DNA of 64,000 nucleotides from Undaria pinnatifida (taxonomy: Eukaryota; Sar; Phaeophyceae; Laminariales; Alariaceae), in contig JABAKD010000026.1 in assembly GCA_012845835.1 (NCBI GenBank), forward strand, positions 7,944,058 through 8,008,057, written 5' to 3'. The translations under genes were made by a program, and so were the position numbers. Shown here piece by piece: positions 41,850 to 52,140 of the stretch; the stretch's first letter is position 1, and each line of letters opens with the position of its first letter. The notes under the pieces were generated by a model, which was not told where the DNA came from, did no database searches, and saw only the letters and a list, made by a program, of their open reading frames with translations.

Positions 41850-42165
41850 CTTAGCGCGGTGTCTTGGCAGATGACGATACCTGCACTAAAGTGGGACCCC
41901 GAACTACCCCGGCATAGTATTAATAGTAATAACAATACGGTGCTCTGTAGGACGAGGTCGTGACAAGCGATTTCACCGCACTAAACTGGAGCCCCCGCAC
42001 TACAGGGTACCAGCACTAACGCGGGCGGGTGCTTTGTTTGGCAGATAACGATATCCGCAATCAAGTGGGATCACAAACTAGGACGAGGTCGTGACAATCG
42101 ATTTGCACTGCACTGAACCATGTCCACGCACAAAAGAATACCGTACTAATAATACTGCGGGATCA
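41850..42165 (-). repeat. Two copies of the GTCACGACCTCGTCCTA repeat
   Basis: The minus strand carries the order seen at 26615-26760 twice (41850-42015, 42020-42160), each with CTTGTCACGACCTCGTCCTA or ATTGTCACGACCTCGTCCTA and a CCCACTT.A.TGC block. They lie within the intron between the exons at 41201 and 42194. Confidence 0.85.
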
Positions 42166-42193
42166 CGGGTGTATACTGGTAATCATGTCGTAC

Positions 42194-42364
42194 CTCTTCG
42201 CGCATTCGAATTCTTTCTTCTGCGGCCGTCTCCGTTTCGTCTCGTTGCAACGCCACCACATGCCATTGTTGCTCGAAGTTTCGGTCGTGCTCCCTCTTGA
42301 ACCCCGCGTCAGTCTCCACGTCCGGTTGCTCCGGCACACCCGCTAAAGGGTCTAGAGGGGGTTT
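42194..42364 (-). CDS. Probable internal exon of the same unidentified gene
   Basis: The minus strand has an acceptor CTGCCATTGCAG, 57 codons in phase 0 and a donor GAAGAG|GTACGA. It encodes KPPLDPLAGVPEQPDVETD, FKREHDRNFEQQWHVVA and a helix rich in Arg/Glu (ETAAEERIRMREE) that continues into the terminal exon. Codon use is G/C-rich, as in the YEATS exons. Exons further 5' were not found within the window, because the sequence to the right is filled with repeats. Confidence 0.65.
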
Positions 42365-42534
42365 CTGCAATGGCAGACGTATCATATCATAGCAGCAGCA
42401 GGGGCAGCAGTGGCGAGGTGATGTGCACCAGGGGGCGATTAAAGCGGCATCCTATCGAGGCGCAACACTTAAGAGTAGACCCAGCAACTGCATTAGTCCT
42501 ATTGATCCTGGTATCAGCAGGGGAGTCACCGATC

Positions 42535-43150
42535 TGTGTCCTTCACGAGGGTATGTATACACACCCCGTAACACGCGCGATCGAACTATCACTCAATACA
42601 CGCAGCTTGCAAACGTGGGTTCGATTGCAATATTTTCGATCTCAAAGCTGAAGCGTAGTTAACATTTTTCTCAGACACGATCAATAGTAAATAGAACCTA
42701 GACCCCAGGCCACCAGTGCTTAGAAATTCGCTGGTCGCAAAAAAGGGGCCGAAAAAAGTAGAATGTCAGATTCAGAACTAAGCCGCATTGACCAGGCGCG
42801 TACATGCACCGTCACATTCTCCCAGTAGCGGGGAGTAAAGGCATTGCTCAAACTATTTCGTATAGCAGCATTTCAGGGGTAAAAACTGGTCATACATCAG
42901 TGCTGGATGTAGTTGGGTGGAAATATCAGTTGCATGTGAAGAACACACACTGCGAGGACTTAGGACTGGGAACAATTCCGGCGCTCGATACTGCTGTGGG
43001 CGCTGCCTGCTTTAAATAAAGAATTTCGAGGTTTGATATTGAGGACACACAACCCGTAATACGCGCGATCGGAGTATCACACACAGCTTGCAAAGATGAG
43101 TTTCGACAACATATTCGATCAGCTGGAGTGTATTTTAATTTTTATAATAA
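42535..43150 (+). repeat. Two copies of the dispersed ATG-led repeat
   Basis: 42535-42670 (CGTAACACGCGCGATCG, GCAGCTTGCAAACGTGGGT, TTTTCGATCTCAAAGCTGAAG) has lost the ATG. 43040-43150 (GAGGACACACAACCCGTAA, ATCGGAGTATCACACACAGC, then frame MSFDNIFDQLE) is close to the long copies. Confidence 0.85.
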
Positions 43151-43359
43151 TATAGTCTAATGGTAGAGCACACCAAGTGAGGGGCGAAGTTGTGCCCGTG
43201 TCATACCTGGCACTGACTGCTGTACCGGGTACTGTACACCGACCGCGTGGCGGCACGAGAATTGCAGTGCACCAACGCACACAATTGACGACAGTTTCAA
43301 ATATCCACCAGCAGCGCGAGTTCCTATTAATAGCGAGAGTTTTATTAAAAACTACAAGG

Positions 43360-43440
43360 ACACTTTTGAGATCGAGCATTTCGTCTAAAGTCATGTTTGC
43401 AGTTTGCAAGCTGTGCAAGCTGTGCGTGATACTCCGATGG
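43360..43440 (-). repeat. Copy of the dispersed ATG-led repeat
   Basis: On the minus strand CAGCTTGCAAACTGCAAAC precedes ATG and a frame MTLDEMLDLKSVLVVF. Confidence 0.65.
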
Positions 43441-43612
43441 CGCGTGTTACGGGGCCAGGTGTGTATGTCTGCATGACTACGAGCATGAAGCATGTAGCTC
43501 GACAACTCCCGTCGGCATCATACGATTATATATCTAGTACTACGAGAGTCAACAGGGTGACACAAAGACGATCAGTCTTCAAGACGTTCAGTTCAGTTTT
43601 TTTTTTTTTTTT

Positions 43613-43682
43613 TGTCCTCCGGCGGATGGGGAAAAATAAAGCTGTAGCTCACCACGCTTTCACGTATTTTCATACGCGTCGT
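43613..43682 (+). repeat. Dispersed repeat, TCCTCCGGCGGATGGGG family, copy 1
   Basis: TCCTCCGGCGGATGGGGAAAA, then AAAGCTGTAGCTCACCAC and TTTCACGTATTTTCATAC. Copies occur at 49688-49860 and 54313-54370. Confidence 0.85.
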
Positions 43683-44154
43683 TCAATTCAGTCTTCAATG
43701 ATTTAACCTGAATCACTGCTGTGCACGGAAACTATAAAACCCATTTTCAGGAGGGGGAAATCAGACGCGTTTACAGCAGTATCGTTATTATTACTGGTAC
43801 AGTACATAGCCCCTGGCACGAACGGAATAATATAGCGCAGCTCTGAGACACGACAAAAAACGTCGCATTTTTCACATACTGCTGCTGCTTATCCTGGTCT
43901 TGTGTGTGTTTTCACGACAAACTGACATTTCCACCCATATACATCGAGCACTAATAATAGCATTAGTGTCCGTGCCGATGCTTTTTAGAGAGACGACCTC
44001 TATTATAGCTCTGTCATCACAAACTACAAGACATATTCGTATATACATGTATACACATTGCAAATACAGCAAGGTGATTTGGCCATGATGGCACGCAATG
44101 AACACGAGAGCAAAAAAAGGATGGGGGCAATCGGCGATGGTCGTTCACCATTTT

Positions 44155-44230
44155 ATAACTAATTTTCAAGGACGTCAGCCGTGAGTTTGACGAATTTCAG
44201 GTCAATACTCATCTTTGCAAGCTGCGTACC
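44155..44230 (-). repeat. Copy of the dispersed repeat, MSIDLKFV(E/K)LTADV type
   Basis: On the minus strand it is the same as 12626-12695 over about 70 bp with one difference (GTCAAACTC for GTCGAACTC). Confidence 0.9.
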
Positions 44231-45225
44231 ATTTACCCATCCTGATATCATCCTAATCTAATATACCAGGTATACTGGTGCCTGGTATGTGCCGAGACAC
44301 GCACTATTATAGTAATATGGTACCGCGGTTTTGGCTTCGTCTGCTGCCTGCATACAGAGTAGGTACGGAGTACACGTACCAGGTAAAATTTAGACACGCA
44401 CATCGGTCAGGAGTGTGGCCAATAGTACAGCAGTATGATAGCGATACGACGCGCCACTCCGTTAGCTGCAATAGCATGCTAAAAAAAAACACTCAATCGA
44501 CCGTTCCTCGTTTACCATTTTTTGGAGATTGCAGTAACTACTTGTAGTCGTCGGGAGCGACACGACACGGAGACTCGGGCACGCGAGGCTGGGAATAAGA
44601 AGCTCGGAACTATAAATGTGCCATAATTTTTGGGCGCCGTCGGAAAATAGAAACTTGCTTCGCTCGGAACTAGACTATACCATAACAAGATCACCACCGA
44701 TCACCGACCACCGATGACCAGGATCCGGGCCGGGTTTCACTTAAATTTTCGATTCTGTCACGAAATTTATGTCATAAAAGATCAATGGACTACAGCAATG
44801 GACTCCCGTACGCCTTGCATAGTGTTAGCGCCAAGATTTTTGCTGTTCCCGATTAAACAAACAAAAAACGCAAGCTCACACAGGAACCATGCAGTACAAA
44901 ACGCGGATCCTGGGGACGCGGCATCTTGATTCTGGGTGCTGAATCTCGTACTCACTCGCAGTTTAGAATAACAAATATCAGATACCTGGCAATAGCCTTG
45001 AACGAATTCTGACACTTAAAAACATGCCATCATCTCGTTCCCAACAAACAGCTCCGACCTCCGAGTAAACGCACGATTGGTAAGCAAAAAACTTCTTGCC
45101 GGTCGTTGGTCTGATTCGTCGAGGCTGGCAAAAACGGCCGCCCGGTTTTTCTTGGAAAAACGCCACCTAAACACTCCGCGGAGCCGCGCGACTGCCCCTG
45201 CCGACCTCGAGCGCCCCACAGGACC
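44231..45225. other. No gene recognised
   Basis: Short frames only. TACCAGGTA motifs at 44264 and 44377. Confidence 0.4.
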
Positions 45226-45250
45226 GGGGCTAGGGTTAGGGTTAGGTCTG
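45226..45250. repeat. Interstitial telomere-like repeat (TTAGGG), 1
   Basis: GGGGCTAGGGTTAGGGTTAGG contains two and a half TTAGGG units. A second patch lies at 45801-45820. Confidence 0.85.
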
Positions 45251-45489
45251 GAGTGAGGTGACGAGTCATTACACGTTAGCACATTAGGGGTGCAGCATAA
45301 CTTGCTGAGCTCCTAGCATGAGCTGAATATCTCACGCGATAACTGACGACTTCGGCCACATTCGTCCCCGCAAGCAGACCAACATGAACTTTTCCATGCG
45401 CTACTCGTAGTCCTAAGACAAACACACTCGCGTACGTCGCAGCAACTTATGGCGTATAACTGATAGTTCGAGACTACAGTAACTAGTAA

Positions 45490-45640
45490 TATTATAAAAA
45501 TTAAAATACACTCCAGCTGTGAGATCGAATATTTTGTCGCAACTCATCTTTGCAAGCTGTGTGTGATACTCCGATCGCGCGTATTACGGGTTGTGTGTCC
45601 TCATTAAGGATTTAGGTCGGCGACTCCCCTTTACCAGTAT
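45490..45640 (-). repeat. Copy of the dispersed ATG-led repeat
   Basis: The minus strand keeps GTCGCCGACCTAAATCCTTAATGAGG, CGTAATACGCGCGATCGGAG, GCTTGCAAAGATGAG and the 3' end CTGGAGTGTATTTTAATTTTTATAATA. The frame begins MSCDKIFDLTAGV. Confidence 0.9.
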
Positions 45641-45642
45641 TA

Positions 45643-45688
45643 GTGCTCGTATTAGTATTAGAATTAGTATTAGTATTAGTATTTGAGG
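45643..45688. repeat. (ATTAGT)n hexanucleotide
   Basis: About seven copies of ATTAGT with one GAATTAGT variant. Confidence 0.9.
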
Positions 45689-45800
45689 AGCTCAACCGGC
45701 AGTGATACACATCATTCTTTTTTTCAACCATTTCACCTGAGTGACGTCATTATGGTCAATAGGGGGGTACTTCGAGCGGCATACTATTTCACATGGGTTG

Positions 45801-45821
45801 GCGTTAGGGTTAGGGTTAGGC
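45801..45821. repeat. Interstitial telomere-like repeat (TTAGGG), 2
   Basis: GCGTTAGGGTTAGGGTTAGGC holds three units in the same orientation as 45226-45250. Confidence 0.9.
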
Positions 45822-46073
45822 TTTTCATAGGCTTTGCCATAGAGTTAGTTCCATGATTTTCAAAATCCCAATTAATGTCAATCACCGGGGTCAGAAACGG
45901 TTGCCCCAATAACGTCAGTGCAAGCCCTACTGCTGTGGGATGGGTGACGGATGACTCTCAAGCTGCCCCGACGCGCAAGAATAAAATCTACCACAAACGA
46001 CCGGCAGGAACTATGCGCCGAAAGTTCCTGCAATTAACATCTACTAATAGTGGGAGGCGTAGTGCTTTACTTA

Positions 46074-46817
46074 GGCCATTTCTTTTACAGTCGGATTTCT
46101 CAGTCGAAAACGGCCGTTTTCGACTGAAGCCCCAATCGGGCTTTGTGTTTCTTCGACTGGATCCTCCAGTCGAAAAGCTCAGTCGAAAAAGTTTTGCTCC
46201 TGATTTTTGAACCCATCGCATCGCTTATCCCACCACAAAGCACACACCCACACGCCCACACACCCATACCAGGTACCACACAGCAGTACCATACGACAAC
46301 AGCGCCGACGCTGCCTTTGCTATCATTGCTGTTGCTTCTCGCCGCAAGTCAGCGTGGCGCGCTCCTAGCGCCGCTCGTTAGCAGCGTGTATCACACAACG
46401 ACAGCAGCGCGCGGTATCGATGCCATTTTGCCCACAACGGCTACGCCTGCTGTAGCTTTGGCGGCTCTCGGCTGAGCGCAACGCCACAAACGTAGCTTTG
46501 GCGGCTTTCGGCTAAGCCCAACGCCACCAACCCGCTTGGACGAAGGTTCGTCGCGCGCGAAGCACGCGTTGCTCGCGAAGAACGCGCGAAGCACAGCAGA
46601 GCTGCCGACCGGTTTTCGACTGCCATACAGCAGTACAGCAGTACTCCCTCACACCAACCGCCTCTAGGAAAAGCACAAAAACTATAAAATCGACTATAAA
46701 ATCGACTCGTCTGACGATAAGAATAGATAATAAGGACCAGTAGAATCCAGTCGAAAAAAAGTCCAGTCGAGAAGGTCCATTTTCGACTGGCGGAATCCGA
46801 CTGTGTAAGAAATGGCC
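46074..46817 (+). mobile_element. 744-bp MITE, TTA target duplication, copy 1
   Basis: The ends GGCCATTTCTTTTACAGTCG and the complement of the right end (GGCCATTTCTTACACAGTCG) form an inverted repeat with two differences. Both ends are directly flanked by TTA (46071-46073 and 46818-46820). GGC termini with a TTA duplication are characteristic of PIF/Harbinger (Tourist-like) elements. AGTCGAAAA and TTTTCGACT motifs fill the subterminal regions. The interior has duplicated GTAGCTTTGGCGGC segments and no transposase. Confidence 0.9.
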
Positions 46818-46947
46818 TTAAAACTGGGATTTACCAACCAGCAGACAGAAGTTGAATCTCTCCTTCGGAGCTTCAGAAGGGACCAATTGATGAAGCCAGT
46901 CGCCCCGCTGGTGTGGTGGTTACCCTCGACTGCTATGATAATATTAA

Positions 46948-47691
46948 GGCAATTTCTTACAGTCAGATTCCGTCAGTCGAAAACGGCCCTTTTCGACTGG
47001 ACTTTTTTTCGACTGGATTCTTCTGGTCCTGCTTCTTATCGTCAGTGGAGTCGATTTTATAGTTTTTGTGCTCTTCCTAGAGGCGGTTGGTGTAAGGGAG
47101 TACTGCTGTACTGCTGTATGGCAGTCGAAAATCGGTTGGCAGCTCTGTCAGCTGTGCGTCGCGCGTTCTTCGTGAGCGACGCGTGCTTCGCGCGCGACGA
47201 ACCTTCGTCCAAGCGGGTTGGTGGCGTTGGGCTTAGCCGAAAGCCGCCAAAGCTACGTTTGTGGCGTTGCGCTCAGCCGAGGGCCGCCAAAGCTACAGCA
47301 GGCGTAGCCGTTGTGGGCAAAATGGCATCGATACCGCGCGCTGCTGTCGTCGTGTGATAATGGCTGCTGGCGAGCGGAGCTAGGAGCGCGCCACGCTGAC
47401 TTGCGGCGAGAAGCAAGAGCAGTGATAGCCAAGGCAGCGTCGGCGCTGTTGTCGTATGGTACTGCTGTGTGGTGGCTGGTATGGGTGTGTGGGCGTGTGG
47501 GTGTGTGCTTTGTGGTGGGATGAGCGATGCGATGGGTTCAAAAATCAGGAGCAAAACTTTTTCGACTGAGTTTTTCGACTGGCAGATCCAGTCGAAAAAG
47601 TCAATCAGTTTTTCGACTGGATCCCCCCGTCGGAAAGCTCAGTGGAGCAAGGCCGTTTTCGACTGAACATCCGACTGTGTAAGAAATGGCC
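46948..47691 (-). mobile_element. 744-bp MITE, copy 2, inverted
   Basis: The same element in the opposite orientation and of exactly the same length, 130 bp away. The left end is GGCAATTTCTTACAGTCAG, the right end CTGTGTAAGAAATGGCC, flanked by TAA and AAA. The two copies are about 90% identical by eye, and a ~93-codon frame is preserved in both (minus 47273-47554 and plus 46143-46475), though it resembles no known protein. Confidence 0.9.
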
Positions 47692-48259
47692 AAATATAGT
47701 TGATTCTGGGGTTCGAATCTCACGTGCGGTCGGAATTTCGAGTTTATTTTGCGAAAGTAAAAAGTCAAATGAATCAACTGCTGAGAGCACCTAGCAGCTG
47801 GGGTAGGCGCACTTCGATGCAAGTCGACGAGGCAAGAAATGGCTCGAGTGTTCCCGCGATAAAAACCTAGGCGCGTATCGCAGTGGGGGGCGGGGAGGTG
47901 GGAGAAGAGCCTGCTACTAATAGTGACCCCGGATCTGAGCCACGTCTACTAATAGGGAGGGACAAGGAGAAAGAAAAGTGCCAAGATAATACCAGGTATC
48001 ATACTTGTACAAGGGACGATACAAAAAGAGTCGGAATGAATGCCAACTACAATGGCTTGATAAAATAATCGGCCACACGAAGCAACCTGGGCTATATGCC
48101 GGGATACAGGGTAGGGAACGTGTCTCAACTGCAATGTAAGTACTAATAGCTGGAACACACTCGCAGCATGGTGATACTGGTATTGCAGCACGCTCTTTCC
48201 AGGCGTTCGGCAAGATTGCACTGCTGTAAGATTGCACTCGTCGCTTTTCGGGTCGGTGT
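47692..48259. other. No gene; tRNA B-box-like segment
   Basis: TGGGGTTCGAATCTCAC at 47707-47723 resembles a T-arm but no partner arms are present. Nothing else is recognised. Confidence 0.4.
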
Positions 48260-48334
48260 GCATGGGTCCCAACACGGGCAACAACAGAAACGACAGAAAC
48301 AACAGAAAAAAAAAACGCGAACGCGAACGGCAAC

Positions 48335-48480
48335 AGTAACGCTAACGCAGAACACACCAACGCTGACGCTAACGCTCAACGCCAACGCTAGCGCCAACGC
48401 TAGCCCTAACGCTAACGCATATCACACTCAAGCTGAGGCTAACGCTAACGCTTACGCTAACGCTAACGCTGATACTAGCA
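48335..48480. repeat. (GCTAAC)n hexanucleotide minisatellite
   Basis: Roughly 20 degenerate copies of GCTAAC/GCCAAC between CAGTAACGCTAACGC and ACGCTGATACTAG, ending in an (ACC)n stretch. Confidence 0.9.
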
Positions 48481-48724
48481 CCACCACCACCATGTGACCC
48501 TGACGTCGGCTCACAGCACCACACCTCTCGTGTTACTTTTTGTGTGTTATTGGCCTTGATAGGCGGCATAAACCGCCACAACCAATCATGCAACCATTTG
48601 AACCATGACATATGATAAGACAGGATTATCTTTCAACTTCCAAGTCCAGAACGCACAGCAAGCAACACACCAGTAGACTATCATACCAAGTGCCTTCTGC
48701 AGCCACACCAACTTCCACCGCACA

Positions 48725-48835
48725 ACCACAATTGCAGCAGCATAAGCAGCAGCATAAATAGCAGCACAAGCAGCAGCACGAGGAGCAGCACAAGCAGCAG
48801 CATAAGCGGCGGCAAAAACAGCACAATACAGGCAG
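48725..48835. repeat. (CAGCAGCA(T/C)AAG)n tract
   Basis: Repeated CAGCAG and CATAAG/CACAAG units. The complement gives a Cys/Leu-rich frame of no significance. Confidence 0.9.
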
Positions 48836-50055
48836 CAGGACGGGCAGTTTCCGCCCGGCCCGGAGACATTGCACAGAAGTATTAATACGAGTACAGTTGT
48901 AGTAGTTTGAAATCGTTCTATGCATGATTTGATATTAATACCACGTATAATATCGTAGTTGTTTTAAATATTTAAACCTTCATGTCGACGGAAACGGCTC
49001 TATTGCTCGCCTTTTGGGGGATGTTTGACATCAGAGGTGGCAAAAACTCAGACAGAAAGCACAAAAAGCACAAAAACAAGGGGTGGAATTCCGAGGTGCT
49101 TCCACGCCAAGTAGGAATTATGAAACAAAAAAGATCTATCTTCTGGATGGACTGCAAGTTCAAAGTTACAACTTACTTCGTCCATATATTATACATACCG
49201 ACTCATTCTGAGTACTCGTGTATTATGTGATACCTGGTACATTCTACAACACGTGCAGCTTACTACAACCCAGCAACCAGTGAGCAGCTACAGCAGCAGT
49301 ATCAAAAGGATGTATCTGCCTAACGGCGTGTTGGTTTGCCGGGCGGGGTATCACAGAGCGGTACAGGAACAAACAGAAAAAAATGTCACGCGGTTTGAAG
49401 CTGGCGGATTTAATCAAGTCCAATACACTTCAGTTTTCCACTGCTGTACTGCTGTAGTCTCATCGTAGAACGAACCTCACTGTTTGTTTCAGTGTTTCAA
49501 TACATATCCTAACCCTAATACCTGGTACATATCTCTGTGTCGTAGCTTGTGACCACAGAGCTGATCTTTCTAGGGTGAAGAATCAGTACGGACACTGGGT
49601 GTGCTGGATGTCGACGAGTAGAAGAACGGTTTAATGTGAAGAACACACACACACACACACATATCCTAGCTGGAGTGTATTTTCATTTTTTATAATATCC
49701 TCCGACGGACGGGGAAAAAAAACGACGAAGCTTGCGAAAGCAACTGAGTTAAATCGACACACCACGCCTACGTATGAAAATACGTGAACTGGCGGATGGG
49801 GAAAAAAAAAACAAAACAAGCTCACCACACTTCCACGTATTTTCATACACAGCAGTGTCACCTGGTGTGTCGATTTAACTCAAATGCATTCGCAATCCAG
49901 CACCAGTTGGTGTGTCCTTCGGTTCCCACTTAGCGCGAGCTGTCCCTATCGTCGGTCCACGTTACTACTCCACTGCTGTAGTCTCATGGTATATCGCCCC
50001 GGTGGCGTACCAGGTATCAGGTTATCCTGGAGCCTGGTATAGGTCAGTTTCGTGA
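48836..50055. other. No gene; dispersed-repeat fragments
   Basis: 49645-49663 is an (AC)n run. 49668-49700 is the 3' end of the ATG-led repeat (AGCTGGAGTGTATTTTCATT), joined to a TCCTCCGACGGACGGGG copy (49688-49860). TACCTGGTA motifs are at 49231 and 49519 and TACCAGGTA at 50008. Confidence 0.5.
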
Positions 50056-50129
50056 CTTCGAGCCCCGCCGAGTGCATACTCGTATAATTTCGATGGGACT
50101 TTTTCTTGTGCACAAATTGACTTGCGGAA

Positions 50130-50275
50130 AGCGCGAGAGCGTGAGTTAGCAACTCTCGACGAGAAATCGACGAGCAGTGGGATTGCTGAACCCTATGCGC
50201 GATAAAATTAAAGGCAAGAACCGGGGGGAAGAAGGGACGACACCTGTAACCACGGCTGGTCCAAAACTGGAAAGT
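50130..50275 (-). repeat. Dispersed repeat, GTGGTCACAGGTGTC family, copy 2
   Basis: The minus strand reads CCGTGGTTACAGGTGTCGTCC, then TTTTATCGCGCATAGGGTTCAG, CTGCTCGTCGATTTCTCGTCG and TCTCGCGCTTTCCGC. It is close to 51950-52140. Confidence 0.8.
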
Positions 50276-50455
50276 AGGAGCGTGAAAAAAAAAAAGAAAA
50301 AAAGGAAATGGTAGAACAAACCCCGCTGCTGCTATTATACGTACCTGATATAGACTAATACGTGTAGACGCGTTTCTGCGCTGTGACCCTGAACCCTGGA
50401 CCAGGACATCGCCTTCGCCTACACAAGAGCATACGAGCAGGTTTGTTTTACTTTT

Positions 50456-50540
50456 CCCTGGGGTATTCCTCCACTCCACATGTCCCGAGTGATCGGAGCC
50501 TGCCCTGTGACCACGGGCTTGACTATGCGAGTTAAAGCGA
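50456..50540 (+). repeat. Dispersed repeat, GGGGTATTCCTC family, copy 3
   Basis: CCCTGGGGTATTCCTCCACTCC, GATCGGAGCCTGCCCTGTGACCACGGGCTTGACTATGCGAGTTAA-like sequence. Confidence 0.85.
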
Positions 50541-51248
50541 GATGAACGACAACCAGTTCGTACTGTCAGTTTCCAAGTGACAACACCAGTAGCAAAGCTG
50601 TTACCACACCACCGGCTGGCTGGTACGCACACGGCAAACCAAATGCTTGGACCTTTTGAGCACAACAGCCTCAATTTAGCAAGTCTCGTCTTTGCATGGC
50701 TCTAGCAGAGGAATCAGCTTGACTGACCATGGGGGGCGGGGGCAGGGGGATGGAGATGGGGAGGGGGAGGGGGGGACCATGAACCACACGACATTTTATC
50801 GCATTACAAGCCATCCCAATCGGGATGTGGCTGTTATGTTAGTAATAGCTTCAAATACCGGTAGCGTCGCAAGTGGAAAGGGGGCACAAAACTCTCGTGA
50901 AAACTAAGGAAAAAATAATCAACGCGCAGGTAAACCCGGCAAGCAACACACACCAGCACAAACGAGTTTATACTATATTTATGCATATCTCTGTCGTTAT
51001 ACCCCGCAAGTACCGGTAGTCCGTACGTACGCACGCGTGCTCGCCTACAGCTCCCCACGCTCTGTGTGCCCTGATTTGACGGACACTATGTCCTAGTAAT
51101 CATCTGCCCTGCGGGTGACTAACAGATTCAAGAGCACAGCAGCAGCACTCTACGAAAGCATACGAACAAACGGACTACTCGTAGCTTTGTTGAACATTAA
51201 CATTGCTTGTGCACACAGCAGTGAAAATTGAGGGAACACCTGTTGTTG

Positions 51249-51321
51249 CATAATCAAGCCCGTGGTCACAGGACAGGCTCCAGTCACTCTGGAGCTGAGG
51301 AATACCCCAGGGAAAAGCACC
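51249..51321 (-). repeat. Dispersed repeat, GGGGTATTCCTC family, copy 4
   Basis: The minus strand matches 6558-6632 closely, including CCCTGGGGTATTCCTCAGC and GAGTGACTGGAGCCTGTCC. Confidence 0.9.
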
Positions 51322-51734
51322 AACCTGGTACTGAGTAATAACACTCGAGACCACGACGTATTGCTGCCGCTGTTGCTCTCCCCACTATTAGTATCAACAG
51401 ATTATCTCAGAACGACGACTGCTGCTGTACATAATGCTGCTGCTCACTGCATACCGTACTGCTGGCCAACAAATACCATACGTACGAGTATGCTGCAGCT
51501 GTAGTCTGGTCAACAGGTGCAAGTTGAAACAGGATGACAATCGTACATTTGCGGGGGCTCAGCAGCTCAACACATCATTAGCACCTCCAAACCTGCTATT
51601 CACGGCGGTATATCACAGAAGCAGCAGCAAGCTTTTCAACAAGAGTCATGACGGGTAGGCGTAGGCGACAGGGACTATTTGAGAGCTGCCCCGTTGACGT
51701 TCAGTACAACAAAATCTGCCAGTTTTACGTACTT

Positions 51735-51815
51735 TTATAACAAATTTTCAAGGACGTCAGCCGTGAGTTCGACGAATTTCAGGTCAATACTCATCTTCGC
51801 AAGCTGCGTTGTTGG
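51735..51815 (-). repeat. Copy of the dispersed repeat, MSIDLKFVELTADV type
   Basis: The minus strand matches 12626-12695 almost exactly and also shares the upstream TAGTATATTACGAGTACCAAC. Confidence 0.9.
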
Positions 51816-51949
51816 TACTCGTAATATACTATTACGTACTTGTACACAAGTGCCTTTTCTTCTTTTTTTCTTTCAACCACCGCTTCTTTACGCTCCAGCT
51901 TAACTCGTAAGAGGTTTGATTAACCCAGGGACCTTCTGGACAAAAGTCG

Positions 51950-52140
51950 TGGTCACAGGTGTCTTCCTCCCCCCCCCCCCCCGGTGCACGCCTTCATTTT
52001 TATCGCGCATAAGGTGCAGCATTCCCACATTTCAGCTTTTTATGCTCGACGGTTTTCATCGAACTGCTGTTGCTATTTCACGCTCTCGCGCTTTCCGCTC
52101 GTCAGTTTTTCACGCAAGAAAAAGTTGAGCAGGAGTACGC
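51950..52140 (+). repeat. Dispersed repeat, GTGGTCACAGGTGTC family, copy 3
   Basis: CGTGGTCACAGGTGTCTTCC, a run of 14 C, TTTTTATCGCGCATAAGGT, CAGCATTCCCACATTTCAGC and CACGCTCTCGCGCTTTCCGC. All three copies read F-IAH-V in one frame, which is probably incidental. Confidence 0.8.

Noticed and set aside
45226-45821. A true telomere or chromosome end
   Set aside because: Only 2-3 TTAGGG units per patch, with unrelated sequence continuing on both sides.
46143-47554. The conserved ~93-codon frame in the two 744-bp elements as a transposase
   Set aside because: It has no transposase motif, and its conservation follows from the high identity of the two copies.
49946-50674. A 242-codon minus-strand frame as a gene
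   Set aside because: It runs through two unrelated dispersed repeats (50130-50275 and 50456-50540) and has no domain.
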